Below are positions 19,219-29,290 of a DNA stretch of 64,000 nt, in pieces. Source of the stretch: an uncultured Psychrosphaera sp. (GTDB lineage: Bacteria > Pseudomonadota > Gammaproteobacteria > Enterobacterales > Alteromonadaceae). The stretch is taken from contig NZ_CANMSK010000010.1 in the NCBI RefSeq assembly GCF_947500655.1, positions 62,001-126,000 on the forward strand. The letters are read 5' to 3'. The notes beneath the pieces were generated by a model. That model was not told where the DNA came from. It searched no databases and saw nothing but the letters and a program-made list of their open reading frames with translations. The position numbers and the translations under genes were made by a program. Within the stretch, counting starts at the first letter, position 1. Each line of letters starts with the position of its first letter.

Positions 19219-19881
19219 ATGATCGCGGTCTTAACTGGAGATATCGTCAACTCGACTAAGATGTCTAAGCTAATCTATGCCGATGTAATAAAAAGCCTTA
19301 AAGGCTTTTTGCATGACGCACATAAAAACTACGGAGCCACTGGTGAAATTTATCGTGGTGATGAATTTCAAATTCAGTACCCTACTCCTATTCATGCGCT
19401 AAAAAGCACATTACTAATTAAGCTAGCCCTGCATTTATCCGAATATTCAACAAAACCAATACAGTGCACATTATCTCTCGCTTATGGCGATTATGAAACC
19501 TACGACGAAAAACCTAATACCTCATCAGGTCCTGTTTTTATTGAGTCTGGCCGTGGATTGAGTAAAACTCAAAGGGGTGAATTATCTATACACTTTCAGC
19601 AACAAAAGGCTCAGAGAAAAGAGCAGGATGATATTCTAGCGTTAACTAAATTATTAACTGACTTTTTAAACCACCTGCTCAACAGACTCACCAAAAGCCA
19701 AGCCCAGTTATTGTATCAATACATAGAACATGACTTTGCAGAACACCAAAAAATGGCTGAATTCACAGGAACTTCACGTCAGAATATAAGCAATAGGCTC
19801 GGCAATATTGGGGCTTATTTAGTTAGGGATTACATGGCGATCATCAACAATAAAATAGCTCTACTTGGAGGAAATAGCTAA
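19219..19881 (+). CDS. SatD family protein with C-terminal HTH
   Basis: 220 residues. The N-terminus AVLTGDIVNSTKMSK is the SatD-family signature, followed by EIYRGDEFQIQY and a mixed alpha/beta domain. Residues about 165-205 (HDFAEHQKMAEFTGTSRQNISNRLG) look like a sigma-70-region-4-like helix-turn-helix, so a DNA-binding role is likely. Its stop overlaps the start of the DUF3307 gene (TAATG), a pairing common for this family. Three operator-like repeats lie just upstream, consistent with autoregulation. Biochemical function unknown; SatD was named for acid tolerance in streptococci. Confidence 0.8.
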   Translation: MIAVLTGDIVNSTKMSKLIYADVIKSLKGFLHDAHKNYGATGEIYRGDEFQIQYPTPIHALKSTLLIKLALHLSEYSTKPIQCTLSLAYGDYETYDEKPNTSSGPVFIESGRGLSKTQRGELSIHFQQQKAQRKEQDDILALTKLLTDFLNHLLNRLTKSQAQLLYQYIEHDFAEHQKMAEFTGTSRQNISNRLGNIGAYLVRDYMAIINNKIALLGGNS

Positions 19882-20747
19882 TGGAACTACTTTTACTCTT
19901 GTTAACCGCACACTTTGTTGCTGATTTTTATTTACCAGCACATAACGGGAATAAAGCACTTAAAGCCAATTCGTTAACGTCTAGCTTTAACTGGAAACAT
20001 GCCTCCATACATGGCTTGATTAACATTGTTGTGTTTGTCTTTGCCTCTTTAGCATTGCCTGACTCTGTTATGGTAAATGTCAGCTTTTTAGCAATGCTTA
20101 CCTTTGTCGTTATTACTTGTGCATCACATTTATTAACCGACAATTTGAAGTTGCATCAAAACCTGCATCAAAATAACGAACTGGTTCATTTATTGGCCGT
20201 TCAAACCATCCATATTCTACTTATCTGTCTGCTTTGGTCCTGTATTTCGGATTTCACATTACAGCAAGTTAACGTATTTTTTAGTCATATTTTAACGGCT
20301 AAAAATATGGTTCTTGCGGTTTCCTACCTACTAATTTGTAAACCAGCGTCAGTCATTATTGCACTGGCTTTAAAAAAGCACACCGATAGTTTAAACGACA
20401 GTGACAATGCAATTGAGCACAAAAAAGCTCAAGGAAGCGAGCTGAAAAGCGAAGAAAACAGCATAAATGTAGATTTAAGCACTCCAAATAAGAAAACGAC
20501 AGGCTTACTCTCAGCTGGTGCATGGATTGGTTATATTGAACGTTGTTTAGCTATCTCGTTTATTTTTATGGGACAGTTTGCTGGTATCGGTTTCTTGGTT
20601 GCCACCAAGACCATATTTAGGTTTGGCGATTTAACCAAAAACAAAGACATGAAACTTACCGAATATATGATGCTAGGAACTTTGTTAAGTTACGCTATTG
20701 CTATCTTTGTTGGTTGGAATGCTCTGCAGATTTACAAAACTCTGTAG
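19881..20747 (+). CDS. DUF3307 family membrane protein
   Basis: 288-residue polytopic membrane protein. The first 100 residues (LLLLLTAHFVADFYLPA, KHASIHGLINIVVF, ASHLLTDNLKL) are the DUF3307 domain. A hydrophilic, charged loop (about 165-215) separates it from two further helices (GTLLSYAIAIFVGW). Start overlaps the SatD stop by one base, so the two genes are coupled, and the regulator-membrane pair probably forms one functional unit. No ligand or transport signature is visible. Confidence 0.82.
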   Translation: MELLLLLLTAHFVADFYLPAHNGNKALKANSLTSSFNWKHASIHGLINIVVFVFASLALPDSVMVNVSFLAMLTFVVITCASHLLTDNLKLHQNLHQNNELVHLLAVQTIHILLICLLWSCISDFTLQQVNVFFSHILTAKNMVLAVSYLLICKPASVIIALALKKHTDSLNDSDNAIEHKKAQGSELKSEENSINVDLSTPNKKTTGLLSAGAWIGYIERCLAISFIFMGQFAGIGFLVATKTIFRFGDLTKNKDMKLTEYMMLGTLLSYAIAIFVGWNALQIYKTL

Positions 20748-20829
20748 TCAAAAAGTAAAAGTATGACATAAAAACACGAAGCCCTTTTTTAGTTAAAGAG
20801 CTTATCTACCAGGAATTAGAACAGAGGAC

Positions 20830-21333
20830 TTAGCGCGTTGCAGCTGTACTTAACTTACTCAGCACTGTCGATATTTTATTAACAACTTTATCGCAGCCTT
20901 CAATGCTATGACGCTGCTTAAGGTACTCTGGGTTGTTATATGAAAGCCAAACGTTTTGCTCTGCATCCTGCATAATTAAAACCTTTTGAGGCAAATCAAT
21001 AGCAGTTTGTTGCGCACATTGCATCAATGGCGTACCTACTTTAGGATTACCAAATATAATAACCTCAGTTGGCCTTAATTCTAAATTAACACTTTCTGCA
21101 TTTTTCTGATGATTAATTCTGGCAAAGATAGTCAACCCTTTATCTTTTAGTATCGACTCAAACTTATCCGCTGTTTCTTTAACTGAATAATGACTTTGGT
21201 ATGTAACTAAGCCGTCTCCGCTTATCTTATCTGGTGTAATATTATTAGAGTCACCATCATAAGAGCTAAAGTCAGCAACCGCATAGCAGGATACAAATAG
21301 AAAAAGCGCTGTCACACAAATATTTTTGTTCAT
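20830..21333 (-). CDS. secreted DUF302 domain protein
   Basis: 167 residues with a signal peptide (MNKNICVTALFLFVSCYAVA). The mature part is a DUF302 fold: GLVTYQSHYSVKETADKFESI, KGLTIFARINHQKNA, ELRPTEVIIFGNPKVGTPLM, DLPQKVLIMQD. DUF302 proteins are small periplasmic or cytosolic proteins of unknown activity. The sequence is complete, with normal length for a single-domain secreted member. Convergent with the DUF3307 gene and likely monocistronic. Confidence 0.85.
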   Translation of the reverse strand: MNKNICVTALFLFVSCYAVADFSSYDGDSNNITPDKISGDGLVTYQSHYSVKETADKFESILKDKGLTIFARINHQKNAESVNLELRPTEVIIFGNPKVGTPLMQCAQQTAIDLPQKVLIMQDAEQNVWLSYNNPEYLKQRHSIEGCDKVVNKISTVLSKLSTAATR

Positions 21334-21421
21334 AAATCCACCTAGCTAGTTATTTTGTTAGTTATTTGAAATCACACTTCTGTTAGCCTTAAGCTAAAGC
21401 ATAGTTCAAACTAAATCAACT

Positions 21422-22300
21422 TTACCAATGAATAGGATCAACCTTGTAATACTGTTTTAATTGCTGATAAAGCATTGGGTATTTATGGTGAAACTTTTCT
21501 GACTTTTCAAAAAATACTTCACTGGCTACCGCAAAAAATTCTGCTGGATTAGTCGCCCCATAATAATCAAACAAAGATGGGATCCCAGCTTTAGCTTGTT
21601 TTCTTAATAGCTCGTATTGACTAGAAAAAACGTCGGACCAATCTTTATAATTTTGTCCTTTACCTAATATTGGTGCACCGTTGGCACTGCCATTTTCTTG
21701 ATCCAGTTGATGGGCAAACTCATGAATAACCACATTATGTCCATCGTCTGGTATATGAGCGCCATCTACCGTATCTTGCCAAGATAAGACAACCTTGCCA
21801 AAACCCCAGGATTCGCCAGCAAGTGCCGTTCTATGTCGATGCATTACACCACCGGCTTCAATACTTTGCTGCTCTTTAATAAAGGCACTAGGGTAAACTA
21901 AAATAGTACCTAGTTTAGGATAATAATCCGTCTTACGATTAAGTAACAACAAGCAAGCTTGTGCTGCTACCGTTATTCTTATTTCATCGGTTATAACTAC
22001 ACCATTACAACCTATAAATCGCTTCTCTGCCAAAAACACCTGAATATGCTGTTTAAGCTGCAACTGCAGATCCGCTGGCATCTGTCTAAAATACGGCATA
22101 CGCTGTTGAATAATACTCCGCCACTCTTTCTTAAAAGGCAGCGCTCTAACTTTATCGCGCTTATACTCACGCCAATACGGCTTAGCAACAAGAGACCCTA
22201 TAATTAACACAGCGATAACAAACAAGAGTAAATACGACAAAATAATAAACTTCAGTAATTGGCTTTGTATTGAAATGAGTGCGAGGAAGATGAATATCAA
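21422..22300 (-). CDS. mtfA: MtfA family zinc metallopeptidase
   Basis: 292 residues. The N-terminus has a membrane helix (residues about 12-38) absent from short E. coli MtfA. The catalytic zinc motif HEFAHQLD lies near 190-197, after GESWGFGKVVLSWQDT, with a distal Glu in NPAEFFAVASEVFFE. MtfA is an aminopeptidase that in E. coli binds the Mlc glucose repressor. Whether a membrane-anchored version does so is unknown. The apparent start is a TTG without a clear ribosome site, so the N-terminus is uncertain, though no later start fits the fold. Confidence 0.85.
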   Translation of the reverse strand: MIFIFLALISIQSQLLKFIILSYLLLFVIAVLIIGSLVAKPYWREYKRDKVRALPFKKEWRSIIQQRMPYFRQMPADLQLQLKQHIQVFLAEKRFIGCNGVVITDEIRITVAAQACLLLLNRKTDYYPKLGTILVYPSAFIKEQQSIEAGGVMHRHRTALAGESWGFGKVVLSWQDTVDGAHIPDDGHNVVIHEFAHQLDQENGSANGAPILGKGQNYKDWSDVFSSQYELLRKQAKAGIPSLFDYYGATNPAEFFAVASEVFFEKSEKFHHKYPMLYQQLKQYYKVDPIHW

Positions 22301-22426
22301 GCGTCAGCTGGTTTTTAATTTATGTTTTAACTTTATCCTTTAACTTAAATGCCACCAGAACAAATTACTAATGATAGAATGATCATTATTGTCCTTTTTA
22401 ATCTTCATTTTAGGTTTATGTAGTAA

Positions 22427-25369
22427 ATGGAATATATCTCTTCAAGTTTTTTTGGTCGTTGTTTTGGCCGCTTTATTGGTAATCCAACATTTATAGAAGT
22501 TAATAACAATGGCTTAACTTTTGAAATCAAGGGGGATTCAACCAGTATCTTATGGGAAGAGCTTATTGTTCCACCTATCTTTCAGCTCAGTTTTTTTGGT
22601 CAAATAGTTACATTTATAACCGCAGAGAAAAAACATGTATTTACCATGCAAGCTTACAGCTGTGAGTATATGCAAAAAGCCAACTGTGATAATTTTTGGG
22701 CATTAGCCAATATCAAACGTGTTGAAAATATATTAGCCAGCATAAAAAAACTCACCGAAGATCGATACCTACGACAATCTTATATTGACCAAATTAACGC
22801 TTTAGTCAGTGCAGAATATACTCGCTGGTTCCCTTGGATTAAATCAAGTAAAGCACTCGCCAAGGTGTATCAAAAAGTAAAACAATTATCCTATTACCAA
22901 AACTGGGATCAACAAGCTATAAGCGAGCAACGCGAAAGTTATATCAATCAACAACTACAAGAACATAAAACCTTTTTTGATACTGTCGAAACTAACCCTT
23001 TAACACCTAGCCAGCGTAGAGCCTGTGTTATCGATAACGACAATAATTTATTACTCGCAGGAGCTGGCACAGGAAAAACCAGTGTTATGGTTGGTCGTTC
23101 TGGTTATTTAGTCAATAGCTCACAGGCAACACACGATGAGATATTACTGCTAGCTTATGGTAATAAAGCCGCAGCAGAAATGGATGAAAGAATTAAAGAC
23201 AAGTTATCAACCGATAAAATCAAAGCCGCTACATTTCATAGCTTAGGTCTTAAAATAATTGCTGAAGTGGAAGGCGGAAAACCAAGTTTGTCGGTCTTTG
23301 CCGAAGATGAAAAAACCAAATTCAAATGGATTCAAAGTTATTTTGAAAAACTGATCAGTGAAAGCGCCCACTACCGAAAATTAATTGTCGAATACTTTAG
23401 CAGTTACATTGAACTTGAAAAAAGCTACTTTGATTTTAACAATCTTGGTGAATATCACCAGTACTTTAATGACAACGACATTCGTACTTTTAAAGGCGAA
23501 AAAGTAAAAAGCTTTGGTGAGCTTTATATTGCCAATGAGTTATTTTCTGAAGGTATAGAATACGAGTATGAAGCTAAATATATTCATGATGTTAAAACCA
23601 TAGAACGTAGACAATACCAACCCGACTTTTTTCTTCCTGAACTAAACATTTACATAGAGTACTACGGCACCGATGAAAACGGTGACACCGCGCCTTATAT
23701 AAATAAAGACGAGTACCACCAAGGTATTGAATGGAAACGAGATATTCATCAGCAATTTGATACCGTATGTATTGAGCTTACTTACGCTCAACATAAGCAA
23801 GGTGAATTACTTACTTCATTACATGACTCGTTAAAGACATTACTCGCGGAGCAAAAGATTGAGTCCACACCAGTCTCAACTGAATTTAAACTGGCACAAT
23901 TAAGTGAAAGTGGCCGAGTTACCGAACTTGCTACTACCTTTGGTAAAATGGTTGGGCTTTATAAATCAGCTTGTCTAGATGAAACATTAGAGAGCAAGGT
24001 TATTGCTAACTCCGCATCCCCAAAGCAAACAGAAAAAGCTTTGGTTCTACTCAAACCTATTTTAGAAGCTTACCAACTGCATTTAACATCCCATGCTGAA
24101 ATTGATTTTGACGACATGATCAACAAAGCATTAAGTTATGTTCAAGCAGGAAAATTTCAATCTCCGTGGCGCTATATCATGGTAGATGAATTTCAAGATA
24201 TATCTGAGCCTAGAGCACGCTTAGTCAAAGCATTGCGTGATAACAATCAAGGTTGTTCTGTTTTTGCGGTCGGTGATGACTGGCAAGCTATCTACCGATT
24301 TAGTGGTGCGGATTTCACGTTAACCACTGAGTTTGCCAAGTACTTTGGACCAACATCTCAATCGACATTAGACTTAACCTTTCGATTTAATAACCAAATA
24401 GGTAAAGTGGCCACCGACTTTATTAGTAAAAATCCAGCGCAAATTAACAAAACAATCGAGTCGTTAAAACAACTTGATGCGCCTGCGGTTTCACTGTTAA
24501 TGAGAGACACCATAAAACCAAGTGGCGCAAATAAAGACCTGGTAGATGAAATAGAAAACGGCGCAATAAATGATGTATTAGGCGCTATTATATCATCACA
24601 AATAGACAAACCAACAAGCGTCTACCTACTGGCAAGAACCTGGGCTCTTTTACCTAATAAACTAGAACTTAATAAAATAAATCTGCAATACCCATTGTTA
24701 ACCATTGAGTCTCAAACCTTTCATGCATCCAAAGGTAAAGAAGCCGATTATGTGGTCATTTTAGGAATGAAAAAAGGCAAACATGGCTTCCCTTCTGAAA
24801 AAGTGACTCCTGCACTTTTGGATGCCCTGCTAGCAAAACAAGAGAATTTTGAACACGCTGAAGAAAGACGATTATTTTATGTTGCATTAACCCGAGCCAA
24901 ACATCGCGCTTACATCATTACCGATATGGCTAACGCGAGTCCATTTGTAACGGAATTAATCAATGAGCATGAAATTGAACAGAACGAGTTTCCCACCACC
25001 GTAAATCAAACCTATGTTGATGATATAAACTGCCTCGTTTGTGAAACTGGCATATTAAAAAAGCGCACCGGCAACTTTACTTCATTTTATTCTTGTTCCC
25101 ACTTTCCACGTTGTGATCACCAAGAAAAACCTTGTGTTAAATGCGAAAGTCCAATGACACGTAAACGCTATCTAGGTTTTAAATATTGCATAAACGACAT
25201 CTGTCAAAATGTAATTCCCACCTGTGAAAAATGTAATGCCGAAATGGTGTTGCGTTCAGGTGCAAATGGAGAGTTTTGGGGATGTAAAAACTATAAAGGC
25301 AATGAGCCAACAAGTTGTAAGAACAGTATCAATGAAGCTAATATTAACTGGCCTGAGTCCGTGGCATAG
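22427..25369 (+). CDS. helD: HelD-like superfamily 1 helicase (helicase IV type)
   Basis: 980-residue UvrD-type 3'-5' helicase. Order: N-terminal HelD-specific region (1-200), Walker A LLAGAGTGKTS near 211, Walker B IMVDEFQD near 585, VGDDWQAIYRFSGAD, TFHASKGKEADYVV and the motif VI stretch RRLFYVALTRAKH. Between motifs I and II (about 360-470) sits an extra domain with YQPDFFLPELNIYIEYYG and WKRDIH, resembling a PD-(D/E)XK nuclease but with the catalytic Lys position occupied by Tyr. From about 868 on there are topoisomerase-type Cys4 zinc fingers. E. coli HelD (684) lacks the extra domain and fingers. Stand-alone gene in DNA repair/recombination. Confidence 0.88.
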   Translation: MEYISSSFFGRCFGRFIGNPTFIEVNNNGLTFEIKGDSTSILWEELIVPPIFQLSFFGQIVTFITAEKKHVFTMQAYSCEYMQKANCDNFWALANIKRVENILASIKKLTEDRYLRQSYIDQINALVSAEYTRWFPWIKSSKALAKVYQKVKQLSYYQNWDQQAISEQRESYINQQLQEHKTFFDTVETNPLTPSQRRACVIDNDNNLLLAGAGTGKTSVMVGRSGYLVNSSQATHDEILLLAYGNKAAAEMDERIKDKLSTDKIKAATFHSLGLKIIAEVEGGKPSLSVFAEDEKTKFKWIQSYFEKLISESAHYRKLIVEYFSSYIELEKSYFDFNNLGEYHQYFNDNDIRTFKGEKVKSFGELYIANELFSEGIEYEYEAKYIHDVKTIERRQYQPDFFLPELNIYIEYYGTDENGDTAPYINKDEYHQGIEWKRDIHQQFDTVCIELTYAQHKQGELLTSLHDSLKTLLAEQKIESTPVSTEFKLAQLSESGRVTELATTFGKMVGLYKSACLDETLESKVIANSASPKQTEKALVLLKPILEAYQLHLTSHAEIDFDDMINKALSYVQAGKFQSPWRYIMVDEFQDISEPRARLVKALRDNNQGCSVFAVGDDWQAIYRFSGADFTLTTEFAKYFGPTSQSTLDLTFRFNNQIGKVATDFISKNPAQINKTIESLKQLDAPAVSLLMRDTIKPSGANKDLVDEIENGAINDVLGAIISSQIDKPTSVYLLARTWALLPNKLELNKINLQYPLLTIESQTFHASKGKEADYVVILGMKKGKHGFPSEKVTPALLDALLAKQENFEHAEERRLFYVALTRAKHRAYIITDMANASPFVTELINEHEIEQNEFPTTVNQTYVDDINCLVCETGILKKRTGNFTSFYSCSHFPRCDHQEKPCVKCESPMTRKRYLGFKYCINDICQNVIPTCEKCNAEMVLRSGANGEFWGCKNYKGNEPTSCKNSINEANINWPESVA

Positions 25370-25439
25370 CTCGTGGCGAGTAATAGTCCGTAACATAGCC
25401 TTGCGCTTTATTATGCGCACTCACTTACATCAAGATAAC

Positions 25440-25482
25440 GCCCCATAAAGTTGAGCACAATGGCTCATTCAACTTTAGGGGC
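25440..25482. terminator. hairpin between helD and DUF2339 gene
   Basis: GCCCCATAAAGTTGA pairs, with one bulge, with TCAACTTTAGGGGC; inner TGAGC/GCTCA extends the stem. It lies between the two convergent genes. No long T-run, so efficiency is uncertain. Confidence 0.6.
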
Positions 25483-25491
25483 ACTAAATAG

Positions 25492-28482
25492 CTAATCCGT
25501 CTTTTCTAGTTTTTGATACCAGAACGACGCGCCCAAAATAAACACACCTATCCCCATAAACAAAATAACTTTTTGCCATAACAAGGCATATTCGGCATCA
25601 ATTAACGCAAGTTTCACTATACCTAAAGATATTAACCCAAAGCTAAATTTTACTGTGGTTAACCGACGATCTTTAAGGAATAAAATTAGCGCTCCGTGTA
25701 CTGCAAGTACAGGGGCAATTAATAAGTCCAATCGATAATGGTTTAAGCTTTCTAGCAAAATAAGGTAAGTAACCGCCCCAATAACATGAAGAATTAATTC
25801 ACTGTTTTTACCTAAAACCACATTTATTATCGACAGCTTAAACCTTTGTTCTTTTTTATATAAAGCCGCGGCTATATAGATAACAGCGATTGAAGCATAA
25901 AAAGGATTTTTGGTTATTAACAACCAAGACGCCAAAAGAGTCATACCGCTAATTAAGTAGACCACAGTCTTAATCTCTTTATCTAACGTCCAAATATTAG
26001 AAAGATTAAATAAAGCGCCCCAATAAAAAGCCGCGAAAATAAGCGGGAATAAAGCGTCATTATAAATACTTGCGAGCCAAATAGGCACAGCCACCCCAAT
26101 TGCCAGCAATCCGCAATTACACACATATTGATATAAGGCGCTGGCTTTTCGTTTATTTAATTGTTGTGCTAATACATAACAGCTAATAAACAAAACTAAG
26201 GTGATCGCACTGGCTAAAATAGGTAACGTACCAAGCCCAAACACTAAAGCTACACTGGCTAAGCCAATCAATACTTTAGCTTCTAATACGATAAAATTAT
26301 GTTTGATTTTTTGTGCAAAAAATACAGCAATCATAGGTGGAAACCACAATATCATTAACACATATTGGTCAAGATTTCGTAGCGCTGAGCCTAACCAACA
26401 GACTGGAATAATTAAATAAAAGGCAATTCTTGCACCCTCTGCAATTGGTACCATTTTACTGTCTGGTTGATAACGACGATAGTATTCAGCAAATAACCAT
26501 AACTGCGCAATAATTAAAACTACAGCCGATTTTATCGCTAACGGAAATGCATAAAAATGATAATTATTCGTTGCGATGCCAACCTGTAAAATATACAAAA
26601 TAGGCACTAATACCAATAAAGCCGAGAATATTTCAATACTGGTTTGTTTGCAGGCTTTTGCCCGTAGCAACAGCGTAAATTGAATTAAAATAACCAGAGG
26701 CGCAGTCCAAATACCAAGCCACAAATGCGCACAAGCCAAAATTAAAACACTTAACCATATTGACTCAATAAGCATTAACAGAGGTTTGATTTTTTTTATT
26801 GTCAGCTGATTAAACAATTCACTGTCATTTATAAAACGCGACCAAATACCTATGATTAATACCAAGCTTAAACATAAGGTCCAGCCATCAATAGAAGTAA
26901 GCGCAGGTACAGGAAAATAAGGTACTAATATCGCAGCGCCATATAATAATGAAAGTCCAGTAAGTGACTGACCTTGGTTGATCACACTAGGTAAAGCCAA
27001 ATGGCGACCAATGTAAAGTAAAAACAAACCTTCCACCGCCCAAGCTATTCCCCAATAGGCTTGACCAATAACACTAATAATTGCAAACACGCCCCAAATT
27101 GCCGCGACCAATACCATAATGTGAGTAAGGGGGTGCCTGATTTTATAAAACACATAACTGGCGCCAATAGATACTAAACAGTTGAACGCAAAAATAACGC
27201 TGAGTGAGTCAGAAAATAATGACGTAGTTTGGATAAACAGATACAGGTTGGTTCCCACCAGTCCAGCCCAAAATAGCAGTGATTGTTTATGTGTATCATC
27301 ACGGTTTATTAAACTGAGTCCAACATAAGCAAAAAAGATCAGATAGAACGCATCAATAAAAAATGCCGACAAGTTAGCGGTATCTATATTAACCACCCAC
27401 TCAAGGGCGAAAAATACAAAAATCAAACTTATGTTAGCCAACCATCTTCCAACATAACGGTAACTAATCACTAAGCTGCTAATGGTGACAAATGCCAAAG
27501 ACAGTAAATAGTAATTTGGTTGCTCTACGATAATATTAGATAACATTGGCATCAAAGAAATACCAATAATGCCTAAAGCCGCAACAACTTTAGTATCGAG
27601 CCACAAGGCAATCGCGTGTGATGATAGCGCAATAAACAGATACAATACGGCAACAAGCATGTAAGGAATGACGTGATAGACACTACCGGCAAAATAAACG
27701 GTGCTATAAAGTAACAATAAACCTAATGAAACAATGGCGGTTGAAAACTCATGAAACGATGTTTTCCTTTTAACCACAATCCCTAAAGTCATAACCAATA
27801 GCGCAGCGACAAACATCAATAACGACTTCGCCCCAGCTCCCATCTGATCAATTAATAGCTGCATTAAATAACCAAAGCCAGCCAGTGTAAGTCCAATACC
27901 TAATATAGTTAGAGTAAAGATCCCTAACATGCCACGCTCTTTATAAGATTGATAAATCTTAGCGACCGGTTTAAACCATTCAAACAGAGTCGACACTATT
28001 ACATTAAGGAGTGCAGTAAAGTATGTGCTGAAGAACTTAGAAATAACATCTACTTTTACTGGTTCATCAGAAACTGAGGTTTTGATATTTGAACGAGTGC
28101 TCGCATCTAGAGTTGGGCGAGATAACCAAGCTGATGGAATTTTTGTCGAGCTAGCTGACGGCTGTACTTTCGCTGATGGCTCTTCTTTCGCTGACGGCTC
28201 TTTTTTATCAGAGGCCTTTGATGATCCTTGTGTAACAGAGCTTTGTATAGCTGGACCGTTTATAAGCCTGCCATCGGGACCCGTTATAAATGTCTCATTT
28301 GTATGAGCCGCATTAAACGATGCAGAAGCTATAAGTGAATTATCATCCAATAAAGGATCTTGGGTGGTAGATGGGTTGGACAACTCATTGATCTTATTTT
28401 CAAGGCGATCAATGCGCTGTGTAAACTCGGCTTTTAATTGGCCAAGTTCAGACTTAAGCGTGTCTATGTCAGTTTTTGCCAA
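25492..28482 (-). CDS. DUF2339 giant polytopic membrane protein
   Basis: 996 residues. A coiled-coil start (LKSELGQLKAEFTQRI) and a charged low-complexity linker with KEEPSA/KVQPSA repeats (about 90-115) precede some 25 hydrophobic helices. That overall plan, including a helix pair near GIFTLTILGIGLTLAGFGYL, is the DUF2339 family. It is a very large inner-membrane protein of unknown job. Single gene, with a long AT-rich upstream region containing a (TTTA)12 microsatellite about 205 bp before its start. Confidence 0.85.
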   Translation of the reverse strand: MAKTDIDTLKSELGQLKAEFTQRIDRLENKINELSNPSTTQDPLLDDNSLIASASFNAAHTNETFITGPDGRLINGPAIQSSVTQGSSKASDKKEPSAKEEPSAKVQPSASSTKIPSAWLSRPTLDASTRSNIKTSVSDEPVKVDVISKFFSTYFTALLNVIVSTLFEWFKPVAKIYQSYKERGMLGIFTLTILGIGLTLAGFGYLMQLLIDQMGAGAKSLLMFVAALLVMTLGIVVKRKTSFHEFSTAIVSLGLLLLYSTVYFAGSVYHVIPYMLVAVLYLFIALSSHAIALWLDTKVVAALGIIGISLMPMLSNIIVEQPNYYLLSLAFVTISSLVISYRYVGRWLANISLIFVFFALEWVVNIDTANLSAFFIDAFYLIFFAYVGLSLINRDDTHKQSLLFWAGLVGTNLYLFIQTTSLFSDSLSVIFAFNCLVSIGASYVFYKIRHPLTHIMVLVAAIWGVFAIISVIGQAYWGIAWAVEGLFLLYIGRHLALPSVINQGQSLTGLSLLYGAAILVPYFPVPALTSIDGWTLCLSLVLIIGIWSRFINDSELFNQLTIKKIKPLLMLIESIWLSVLILACAHLWLGIWTAPLVILIQFTLLLRAKACKQTSIEIFSALLVLVPILYILQVGIATNNYHFYAFPLAIKSAVVLIIAQLWLFAEYYRRYQPDSKMVPIAEGARIAFYLIIPVCWLGSALRNLDQYVLMILWFPPMIAVFFAQKIKHNFIVLEAKVLIGLASVALVFGLGTLPILASAITLVLFISCYVLAQQLNKRKASALYQYVCNCGLLAIGVAVPIWLASIYNDALFPLIFAAFYWGALFNLSNIWTLDKEIKTVVYLISGMTLLASWLLITKNPFYASIAVIYIAAALYKKEQRFKLSIINVVLGKNSELILHVIGAVTYLILLESLNHYRLDLLIAPVLAVHGALILFLKDRRLTTVKFSFGLISLGIVKLALIDAEYALLWQKVILFMGIGVFILGASFWYQKLEKTD

Positions 28483-28923
<441 letters not shown>

Positions 28924-29280
28924 TCACTCTACTATTAACAGCCCTTTGTACATTTGCATCTGACAATGAAATGGATATTCACCAGCTACCATAGCAGGAA
29001 GTTCAATCAACTTACTTTGCTTAAGTGATAACTCTTCACTGATTTCAAAGTCAGGAAATAACACCATGGCTCCACAAGGGCTTGTATCTTCTCTTACAAA
29101 CTCAATTAATGCAGGTGTCCCTGCTTTAACTTTTATTCTAGCGGGTTGATAAATTCCGTTATTCACCACGACTTTAATTCGGTTTTCTTTGGTCGCTTCT
29201 GTCTCTGCAGGTTTGTATAACCAGAACCACCAAACAATTAATCCAATAAATAAAAATCCTACAATATTAATGATCATCAT
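28924..29280 (-). CDS. membrane-anchored cupredoxin-like copper protein
   Basis: 118 residues: N-terminal membrane helix (MIINIVGFLFIGLIVWWFW) then a periplasmic cupredoxin domain. Likely copper ligands are Cys near 69 (TSPCGAMVLFPDF) and Cys/His/Met in YPFHCQMQMYKG near 104. AGGAG sits 7 nt before the ATG at 29280, which begins 10 bp after the CopA stop. Third gene of the merR-copA operon. Such proteins probably take or hand over Cu(I) on the periplasmic side of CopA (family inference). Confidence 0.83.
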   Translation of the reverse strand: MMIINIVGFLFIGLIVWWFWLYKPAETEATKENRIKVVVNNGIYQPARIKVKAGTPALIEFVREDTSPCGAMVLFPDFEISEELSLKQSKLIELPAMVAGEYPFHCQMQMYKGLLIVE

Positions 29281-29290
29281 AATTGCTCTC

